Origin: Gemmatimonadota bacterium
Lineage (GTDB): Bacteria; Gemmatimonadota; Gemmatimonadetes; Longimicrobiales; Gaopeijiaceae
Reading direction: 5' to 3'
NCBI GenBank assembly: GCA_015492755.1
Contig: WGEM01000564.1
Coordinates: 1 to 5,847 of the forward strand
DNA length: 5,847 nucleotides
A model generated the notes under the pieces. That model was given only the letters and a program-made list of their open reading frames with translations. It was not told the origin of the DNA and ran no database searches. The position numbers and the translations under genes are program-made. This document shows, piece by piece, positions 1 through 4,777 of the stretch. Within the stretch, counting starts at the first letter, position 1; each line of letters begins with the position of its first letter.

Positions 1-714
1 CCGGAGCACTTCGGCATCGAGGAGTTCAAGCAGGCCGCCATCGAGACGGTGAAGAAGAACGGCCTCAAGGACTGCTACATCCGCCCCATGATCCTCAGGG
101 GGTACGGCTCGCCGGGTCTGAATCCCTTCGCCAGCCCCATCGAGTCGTACGTGGCCGCCTGGCCGTGGGGCGCGTATCTGGGGGAGGAGGCCATCCGGAA
201 CGGCGTGGACGTGTGCGTCTCGTCATGGTGGCGGGCGCACCCCAACACCTTCCCGGTGGCGTCCAAGGCCGGCGGCCACTACGTGAGCGCGCAGCTCATG
301 AAGATGGAGGCGGTGACCAACGGCTACGTGGACGCCATCGCCGTGGGGCCGTCCGGGCTGGTGAGCGAGGGGAGCGGCATGAACCTCTTCCTGGTACGGG
401 AGGGGGTCATCATCACGCCGGTGCTGGACGGCACCTCGCTGCACGGCATCACACGCATCTCCGTCATCCAGATGGCGAGGGACCTGGGCTACGAGGTTCG
501 GGAGCAGGACGTGCCCCGGGAGACGCTCTACGCCGCCGACGAGATGTTCTTCACCGGCACCGCCGCCGAGGTGACGCCGGTGCGGAGCGTGGACCGGATC
601 CCGGTGGGCGACGGCACTCCGGGCCCCGTGACGAAGGCGCTGCAGCAGGCGTTCTGGGAGACGGTGCGGGGAGAGAACGACGACCCACACGGGTTCCTGA
701 CGTACGTGGAGTAG
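1..714 (+). CDS. ilvE: Branched-chain amino acid aminotransferase, 5'-truncated by window edge
   Basis: This is a cytoplasmic PLP enzyme of fold type IV that interconverts leucine, isoleucine and valine with their 2-oxo acids, using glutamate/2-oxoglutarate as the amino partner. The frame is open from base 1 and ends at TAG 712-714, giving 237 visible residues. By comparison with E. coli IlvE (about 309 residues), roughly 70 N-terminal residues lie outside the window. Family landmarks in the visible fragment are YIRP with its arginine at residue 28, AAWPWGAYLG near 53-59, SKAGGHY with the PLP-binding lysine at 89 (codon 265-267), SEGSG with the cofactor-binding glutamate at 123, GITR, and TGTAAEVTPV at 185-194. 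The end, with GPVTKALQQAFW, follows the E. coli protein closely. The GTG at 49 is internal, not the start, because homology continues upstream of it. The gene converges on the DUF3179 gene, so a functional link is unlikely. D-amino acid transaminase and aminodeoxychorismate lyase share the fold but match less well. Confidence 0.95.
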   Translation, partial: PEHFGIEEFKQAAIETVKKNGLKDCYIRPMILRGYGSPGLNPFASPIESYVAAWPWGAYLGEEAIRNGVDVCVSSWWRAHPNTFPVASKAGGHYVSAQLMKMEAVTNGYVDAIAVGPSGLVSEGSGMNLFLVREGVIITPVLDGTSLHGITRISVIQMARDLGYEVREQDVPRETLYAADEMFFTGTAAEVTPVRSVDRIPVGDGTPGPVTKALQQAFWETVRGENDDPHGFLTYVE

Positions 715-760
715 GGGCCCGCCCCCGCAGCCGGGATCCGGAGCTGGAGGAGGGCACACG

Positions 761-776
761 CGTTTCCGCGGAAACG
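761..776. terminator. 16-bp perfect palindrome between convergent genes, possible bidirectional terminator
   Basis: CGTTTCCGCGGAAACG equals its own reverse complement. It can fold as a 6-bp stem (CGTTTC/GAAACG) with a CGCG tetraloop. It lies 46 bases after the ilvE stop and 25 bases before the DUF3179 stop on the opposite strand, which suits shared transcript termination. No run of T follows it on either strand, so it is not a textbook intrinsic terminator. A protein-binding site is the alternative. The rest of the 87-base gap shows only GC-rich sequence. Confidence 0.35.
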
Positions 777-801
777 TCCCGGCGCGATGCCCCCGACGCC
801 G

Positions 802-1962
802 CTACCGCCCCCAGACCTTCGTGTCCGGCCGGAAGACGGCCCAGGCGAACCAGAAGTGGTTGCCGTGGGGCACCTCTTCGAGCTGCGTCCCCGCCAGGGG
901 GCCTTCCACCGCGCGGCCCGCGAAGTTCCAGATCGATCCGGTCTCCCGGTCCCGGAAACGGCCGTCCTCGCCTGCGGGCTCGAAGGAAAGCGTGCGCCCC
1001 CCCACCGTTCGCTTGTAGACCGCCGACGAACCCACCTTCCGGGAGTTCATGATCCGCCGGGCGTCCACGGAACTCACCGTGCCGGGATCGTAGAAGACCA
1101 CCACCGGCTCGCCCCCCACCTCCAGCTCCGCCACCGGCCGCTCCGCCAGCGCGCTGAAGGGCACCGCCCAGCTCTCGCCGTTCTCGTGGAGCGCCACCAC
1201 CCGCTCCATGCGGGGGAGCGCCTCGGAGACCTGCGCCCGGAAGGTCCACTCCATGGGCCCCTTCCGCGTGTCGTAGCCCTGATAGGGATTGAACCCGTAC
1301 CGGGTGCGGTAGGCCGGGTAGCCGGTATCGCGCGAGAGGACCTTCGCGTCGGGTAGCTCGCGCTTCACCTCCCGCCATCGCATCACCGGCGAGGGCACGA
1401 AGGTGAGGCGGCGCCCCGCGTACGTGCCCACGATCCCCTCCCCGGTGGCCTGCTGCCACCACGTCTCCGTCTGGCGGTCGTACATGATGAGATCCGAATG
1501 GCGGAGCCTGCCCGTGGTGCCGAAGTCCAGGACCTTGCCGTCGAAACGGCGATCGAAGGCCAGCGTGGTGTTGCAGAGCGGACAGTAGGTGACGGTCACC
1601 GGCACCCCGCCCACCACGTCGTTCACGATCTCGTGCCAGATGAGGATCTGCAGGGGATAGACCTTCACCTCACCGCCCCGGCGTACCACCGCCACCGGCT
1701 CGTCGTCGTCGATGAAGCGGCCCGCTTCCTTCACCGAGACGAACTTCGGATGGTCGATGGCGGGGATGCCGTCCTTGGGCGGCCCGCCGGAAACGATCTC
1801 GGCGGGATCCACCGCCACCTTCGAGAAGTCGGTCTTCCAGGACTCCTGCCCGGAGGCGTCTCCCGGAAGCGCGCAGGCCGCCACGGCCAGCGCGGCGGTG
1901 AGGACGGAGCGGAGGTACGGCGCGAATGGATGCATGGCGGGCCCGGTGCGTGCGAACGACAC
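802..1962 (-). CDS. DUF3179 domain-containing exported protein, probable lipoprotein
   Basis: This gene encodes a 386-residue protein of the DUF3179 family, whose biochemical function is not known to me. The start chosen is GTG 1962, because GAGGG lies 8 bases upstream; ATG 1935 (377 residues) is the alternative and lacks a Shine-Dalgarno sequence. The N-terminus is a signal sequence with a hydrophobic stretch ending in V-A-A-C, a plausible lipobox with the lipid cysteine at residue 30; signal peptidase I cleavage near A-S-G-Q is the other option. Family hallmarks, in order, are YPLQILIWHEIVND (His110), VTYCPLCNT (Cys127 and Cys130), FGTTGRL near 147-153, DLIMYDRQTETWWQQ near 157-171, and HGNHFWFAWAVF near 366-377. 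The conserved His and CxxC pair could bind metal or act as a thiol pair; this is inference. The gene follows the CcmH gene on the same strand after 79 bases and ends at TAG 804-802. Assignment to the family is firm; function is open. Confidence 0.92.
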   Translation of the reverse strand: MSFARTGPAMHPFAPYLRSVLTAALAVAACALPGDASGQESWKTDFSKVAVDPAEIVSGGPPKDGIPAIDHPKFVSVKEAGRFIDDDEPVAVVRRGGEVKVYPLQILIWHEIVNDVVGGVPVTVTYCPLCNTTLAFDRRFDGKVLDFGTTGRLRHSDLIMYDRQTETWWQQATGEGIVGTYAGRRLTFVPSPVMRWREVKRELPDAKVLSRDTGYPAYRTRYGFNPYQGYDTRKGPMEWTFRAQVSEALPRMERVVALHENGESWAVPFSALAERPVAELEVGGEPVVVFYDPGTVSSVDARRIMNSRKVGSSAVYKRTVGGRTLSFEPAGEDGRFRDRETGSIWNFAGRAVEGPLAGTQLEEVPHGNHFWFAWAVFRPDTKVWGR

Positions 1963-1970
1963 GAGATCAT

Positions 1971-1975
1971 CCCTC
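1971..1975 (-). promoter_or_regulatory. Ribosome-binding site deciding the DUF3179 start
   Basis: On the minus strand the sequence reads GAGGG, then 8 bases, then GTG at 1962. The nearby ATG at 1935 and the farther GTG at 2022 lack a well-spaced purine-rich site. The 9-base context GTGAGGGAT (1977-1969) recurs exactly, at the same distance from the start codon, in front of the SusD gene. Confidence 0.6.
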
Positions 1976-2041
1976 ACGCCACGAATCGGGCGGCGGGCGG
2001 CAGCGTTCCCGGAGGGCCCCACTCCCCGGCCGGGGCGTCGC

Positions 2042-2608
2042 CTACCAGTCGGGGCTTTCCAGCTCGTCCAGCTCCTTCAGCGCCGCCTGGAGCTTGGCCT
2101 CGCGCTCCGGGTCCACCGCCTCCACCGGCGCCACCGCCGCCCTGCGCTGCGCATTCCCCCGAGCGATGAGGCCCACCAGCATCCCGGCGGTGAGAATCGC
2201 CGCCGCCGGCAGGAGATAGCCCACCAGGTTGAACCCCTCCGGCGGGGGCGCCATGAGCACGGTAGGCCCGTACTCCGCCACGAACCCGGCGCGGATGGCC
2301 TCCACGCTCTCCCCTCGCTCCAGCGCGTCGCGCATCCGCTTCGACCACACCGGTGAGACGCCGCACTGCATCTGGAACTGACATGAGTGGACGTCCAGAC
2401 CGCACCCGCAGTTGCACCGGATGGACGTCTCCAGCGCCATGAGCATCTCGCCCAGCTCGCCGTGATGGTAGTGGCCGTCCCTGGGCGCCGTCGCGTCGAA
2501 GCCCGCGTGCTCCGGTCCGGTGGACTGCGCGGCGGACGGGACGGCGGTGATGAACGCCCCGGTGAGCGCCACGAGGAGCGCGCCGGCAACGGTATGTCGA
2601 GCAATCAT
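2042..2608 (-). CDS. ccmH: CcmH/CycL-family cytochrome c maturation protein with a variant cysteine motif
   Basis: This is a 188-residue membrane-anchored periplasmic protein related to CcmH, the thioredox component of system I cytochrome c maturation that keeps apocytochrome haem-binding cysteines reduced for haem attachment. A signal peptide spans about residues 1-28 (cleavage near S-A-A-Q). The motif region is I-R-C-N-C-G-C-G with cysteines at 65, 67 and 69, followed by Cys76 and Cys82. Next comes an amphipathic stretch with VEAIRAGFVAEYG and VLMAPPPEGFN (100-126), typical of the family, and a membrane segment at about 127-149 (YLLPAAAILTAGMLVGLIA). The C-terminal tail is charged and helical. 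A His cluster, H-Y-H-H, sits at 46-49. Canonical CcmH has LRCxxC; here the cysteines are spaced CxCxC. The ATG at 2608 has GAGG 6 bases upstream. The gene is first in its unit, separated from any other ccm gene in view, and precedes DUF3179. The family call is good; exact redox function is uncertain. Confidence 0.85.
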   Translation of the reverse strand: MIARHTVAGALLVALTGAFITAVPSAAQSTGPEHAGFDATAPRDGHYHHGELGEMLMALETSIRCNCGCGLDVHSCQFQMQCGVSPVWSKRMRDALERGESVEAIRAGFVAEYGPTVLMAPPPEGFNLVGYLLPAAAILTAGMLVGLIARGNAQRRAAVAPVEAVDPEREAKLQAALKELDELESPDW

Positions 2609-2692
2609 GATGGGCCTCGTGCCTGTACCTGCATCTGCGTCCCGGAAGCGCGCCCGATCCTGCGACCCGTCGTCGCCGCGAGCGCGCCCCTC

Positions 2693-2701
2693 AATCTAAC
2701 A
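2693..2701 (-). promoter_or_regulatory. Tentative extended -10 promoter element for ccmH-DUF3179
   Basis: The minus strand reads TG-T-TAGATT, that is, a TGn extension plus a hexamer matching four of six consensus bases. It sits in an AT-richer pocket of otherwise very GC-rich DNA, about 85 bases before the ccmH ATG. No recognisable -35 hexamer lies 16-18 bases upstream. Promoter consensus for this lineage is not known to me, so this is a weak call. Confidence 0.2.
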
Positions 2702-2719
2702 GCACACACCGCGCCGTGG

Positions 2720-2731
2720 TTCCGGCCGGAA
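2720..2731. repeat. 12-bp perfect palindrome in divergent promoter region
   Basis: TTCCGGCCGGAA is a perfect inverted repeat with no spacer. It lies just upstream (on the minus strand) of the tentative ccmH -10 element, where an operator for a dimeric regulator could sit. Short GC-rich palindromes also arise by chance in DNA of this composition, so the functional reading is weak. Confidence 0.25.
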
Positions 2732-2859
2732 AGCAGGGGAGCCCGCAGAGCGTACGGTTGGTAGAACCATGCGAGGCGGCAGCCATGGTGGCGGAAGGGC
2801 CGTCGCCGGCTTGTGCATCGCGGGTGCCAGGAGGTACCCTTGAGGGAGCAGTCCGGACC

Positions 2860-2864
2860 GGAGG
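2860..2864 (+). promoter_or_regulatory. Ribosome-binding site deciding the plug lipoprotein start
   Basis: GGAGG lies 5 bases before the ATG at 2870. This favours that ATG over the in-frame ATG at 2813, and the protein then begins directly with a signal sequence. Confidence 0.7.
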
Positions 2865-2869
2865 TGGTC

Positions 2870-3334
2870 ATGATCCGGCGTTATTGGAAGAGTGTCTTCT
2901 GCCTCGCGCTCGTGGGGCTCACCGCGGCGTGCGCCGCCCGGCCCCGCCCCCTCACCGAGGCGGACCGCAGCCGGGGCACGGTCATCACCTCCGAAGACAT
3001 CGCCCGCACCGGCGCCCGCACCATGTGGGACGCACTCCGGAGCACGGTGAAGTTCGCCCGTTTCGACGAATCCAGTCAGGGCACCCCGCGCCGCATCCAC
3101 CGGCGGGGCGCGTCCAGCGTGGAACTCATCGATCAGATGCTCATCATCCTCGATGACGTGCGCATCGTGGATCTCCGGATCCTCAACGAACTCCCGGCAC
3201 GCTCCATCGACCAGATCCGGCTCCTCAGCGGCATCGAGGCCACCACCTTCTACGGCTCCAACGCCGGCGACGGAGTGATCATCATCTCCACGCGCATCTC
3301 CGGCGAGGGACACGAGGTCCCGCCGGGCGCCTGA
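2870..3334 (+). CDS. Small lipoprotein consisting of a stand-alone TonB-receptor plug-like domain
   Basis: This gene encodes 154 residues. The N-terminus is a lipoprotein signal: positive residues RR and K, a hydrophobic run, then L-T-A-A-C with the lipid cysteine at 21. The mature part matches the TonB-dependent receptor plug domain. It begins with VITSEDIARTGARTMWDALR (38-57), continues with R-R-G at 78-80, LIILDDVRI near 91-99, and the classic ending LNELPARSIDQIRLLSG then FYGSNAGDGVIIISTR (127-142). In full receptors this plug sits inside a 22-strand barrel. Here the stop follows 12 residues later and no barrel-coding sequence follows, so the protein is plug-only by design or a relic. The start at ATG 2870 is supported by GGAGG 5 bases upstream. 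The gene is alone on its strand and converges on the SusCD pair. Family resemblance is clear; function is unknown. Possible roles are a periplasmic-face or surface accessory to TonB-dependent transport, or a binding protein. Confidence 0.8.
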   Translation: MIRRYWKSVFCLALVGLTAACAARPRPLTEADRSRGTVITSEDIARTGARTMWDALRSTVKFARFDESSQGTPRRIHRRGASSVELIDQMLIILDDVRIVDLRILNELPARSIDQIRLLSGIEATTFYGSNAGDGVIIISTRISGEGHEVPPGA

Positions 3335-3371
3335 CACGCCTCGCCCTTCGACGGGGCCGCACGCACGCAAT

Positions 3372-3405
3372 GAGGGGGTGCGCCGCATGCGCGGCGCACC
3401 CCCTC
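3372..3405. terminator. 34-bp perfect palindrome, probable bidirectional terminator
   Basis: The left arm (3372-3386) starts GAGGGGGTG and the right arm (3391-3405) is its exact complement, giving a 15-bp GC-rich stem with an ATGC loop. The full 34 bases are self-complementary. The element sits between the convergent stops of the plug lipoprotein (3334) and SusD (3428), 37 and 22 bases away, as expected for a terminator shared by both transcripts. Neither side has a run of T, so termination may depend on the very strong stem or on a factor. The remaining bases of the 93-base gap hold nothing else I recognise. Confidence 0.65.
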
Positions 3406-3427
3406 GTGGCTCACGCGCCCGCCGGCG

Positions 3428-4762
3428 TCAGGCGGCGCGGCTCAGGCACTTCCCACCGGCTTCCCGGTAGTTCGGGTTCTCGTTCTCCTCGAACGGGATG
3501 GGGAAGTTCACGTCCGAGCCGTACGAGCCGCCCTTGAAGTAGTCTCCCGTGGGGAAGACCTGGTCCTGCGTGCGGCCGTACTGCCGGATGAGGCGCCGCA
3601 TGTCGCCCAGACGGTGCGACGTGCCGAAGAGCCAGCGCGCCCGCTCCTCGAAGAGGAGGTCCACCCGACCGTCCTGCGTGCCGGGATCGGTGAGGGGCGC
3701 CAGCCCGATGCGGTCGCGCAGCTCGTTGAGCGTGGCGATCATCCCCGCCGCGTCACCCGCGTTGAGCTGCGCTTCGGCCTCGATGAGGCGGGCCTCGATG
3801 CCGTTGGCCAGCGGCGTATCGGAATCCCACGAGTCGTACTTGAGCTGCTCGTAGAGATCCGTCTCCTCGTCGAAGCCCTTCTTGCCCGGCGTGTGGAACC
3901 ACGGCACCCGCGGGTCGGTGTTGGTGCGGAAGAGGATGCCGTTGCCGCCCTCGCCGTCGGAGAGCGACCACCGGCGCTGCGAGCTGTTGAGCTCGTAGAT
4001 GGCGTTACGCTGACCGAAGTCGCCGCCGCCCTTGCTCCGCACCAGATACTCCCAGTCGGTGGGCACCGACGCCACCGCCTGCGCCGCCGCCTGGTACTGC
4101 CCCAGGTTCAGGAGCGCGCGGGCCTTGCCCACCGCCGCCAGGTACGCCATGTCCGACGAGCCCGCGGTGGCACCCGCCGCTTCATCGAAGAGCGCGACGG
4201 CGGTGTTGAACATCTCCTCGGTGGTCTTGGGCGTGCCCTGCACCACGTCGCCCGTGGGCGGCGTGTCGCCGAAGGGCACCCCGGAGCAGTAGTTCTCACC
4301 GAAGAAGATGTAGGTGAAGCCCTCCAGGCTCTTCATCTCGGCGATCCGGGAATCGCCCGGCAGATTCTCCTGGAGGAAGAGCGCCGCGTTCTTCAGACCC
4401 ACCCGGGCCTGATGCAGCGCCCGGTACTGACCCAGCATGGTGCCGTTGCGCTCGTCGATCTCACGACGGTCCACCTGGTTACGGGTGGGGAAGGTGCCGG
4501 AGAGGTGGAACTCGTCCGTCATCATTCCGGCGTACACCACCTGCCCGCCACCGCCGGAGGAATACGCCTGCGCGAACTGACCCAGCGCGCCGGCCCAGTA
4601 GAGCTCGGCTCCCTTGGGCCCCTGGATGTTATCGGGAATCACCAGGTCGGGGCGATCCACCTCCAGCAGCTCGTCGGTGTCGCACGCCACCAGACCGATG
4701 GTCGCCAGCGTGAGCAGCACCGCCGCGCCACGCCGGATCGTCTTCATCTGTGTATTCGTCAT
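3428..4762 (-). CDS. RagB/SusD-family outer-membrane nutrient-binding lipoprotein
   Basis: This gene encodes 444 residues of the SusD/RagB family: a surface lipoprotein that captures a nutrient (glycan, peptide or other oligomer) and acts as the lid of its SusC transporter. The lipoprotein signal ends in L-V-A-C with the lipid cysteine at 27. An early segment with QVVYAGMMTDEF is followed by helical, TPR-like stretches such as KARALLNLGQYQAAAQAV near 213-230. The conserved C-terminal SusD block is present, with FEERARWLFGTSHRLGDMRR near 371-390, then FPTG and NFPIPFEENENPN. At 444 residues it is somewhat shorter than many Bacteroidota SusD proteins. The start is ATG 4762, with GAGGG 8 bases upstream; an in-frame GTG at 4777 abuts the SusC stop but overlaps the ribosome-binding site, so it is less likely. 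It follows SusC after 15 bases, which suggests translational coupling. The substrate cannot be read from sequence and no degradative enzyme lies in the window. Confidence 0.93.
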   Translation of the reverse strand: MTNTQMKTIRRGAAVLLTLATIGLVACDTDELLEVDRPDLVIPDNIQGPKGAELYWAGALGQFAQAYSSGGGGQVVYAGMMTDEFHLSGTFPTRNQVDRREIDERNGTMLGQYRALHQARVGLKNAALFLQENLPGDSRIAEMKSLEGFTYIFFGENYCSGVPFGDTPPTGDVVQGTPKTTEEMFNTAVALFDEAAGATAGSSDMAYLAAVGKARALLNLGQYQAAAQAVASVPTDWEYLVRSKGGGDFGQRNAIYELNSSQRRWSLSDGEGGNGILFRTNTDPRVPWFHTPGKKGFDEETDLYEQLKYDSWDSDTPLANGIEARLIEAEAQLNAGDAAGMIATLNELRDRIGLAPLTDPGTQDGRVDLLFEERARWLFGTSHRLGDMRRLIRQYGRTQDQVFPTGDYFKGGSYGSDVNFPIPFEENENPNYREAGGKCLSRAA

Positions 4763-4770
4763 GGTCCTAT

Positions 4771-4775
4771 CCCTC
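4771..4775 (-). promoter_or_regulatory. Ribosome-binding site for SusD next to the SusC stop
   Basis: The minus strand reads TGA (SusC stop, 4780-4778), then GTGAGGGAT, six bases, then ATG at 4762. GAGGG is 8 bases before the ATG. Because it begins three bases after the SusC stop, ribosomes finishing SusC are well placed to start SusD. Confidence 0.65.
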
Positions 4776-4777
4776 AC

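Larger units (their letters stand above)
2609..2869. other. Divergent intergenic region between the CcmH unit and the plug lipoprotein gene
   Basis: This 261-base gap must carry the transcription starts of two divergent genes. The best minus-strand candidate is an extended -10, TGTTAGATT, on the complement of 2693-2701. It has no good -35 and would give a leader of about 80 bases for ccmH. I find no convincing plus-strand promoter; TTGTGC at 2811 with TACCCT at 2835 matches consensus only half. The region also holds the palindrome at 2720-2731 and a 9-base direct repeat, AGCGCGCCC, at 2647-2655 and 2681-2689. I see no gene here: the ATG at 2769 opens only 24 codons and lacks a ribosome-binding site. 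Confidence 0.4.

Noticed and set aside
165..1052. Plus-strand open frame of 295 codons overlapping ilvE and the DUF3179 gene
   Set aside because: Out of frame with ilvE and then antisense to DUF3179; composition is Arg/Gly/Pro-rich and no family is recognisable.
551..1462. Minus-strand open frame of 303 codons overlapping the DUF3179 gene
   Set aside because: Shadow frame of the DUF3179 coding region and antisense to ilvE; low-complexity Gly/Arg/Ala composition.
1963..2022. Upstream GTG at 2022 as the start of the DUF3179 protein
   Set aside because: It would add 20 residues before the signal sequence and place an Arg-rich extension in front; the GAGGG-spaced GTG at 1962 fits better.
2647..2689. 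Direct repeat AGCGCGCCC in two copies 34 bases apart
   Set aside because: Nine bases of GC-only-type sequence can recur by chance in this composition, and the spacing does not match a helical-phase operator arrangement.
2811..2840. TTGTGC and TACCCT as a sigma-70 promoter for the plug lipoprotein
   Set aside because: Each hexamer matches only about half of the consensus and the spacing is 18 bases; not better than chance.
2769..2843. 24-codon open frame upstream of the plug lipoprotein, a possible leader peptide
   Set aside because: No ribosome-binding site, no regulatory amino acid run, and no attenuator-like hairpins after it.
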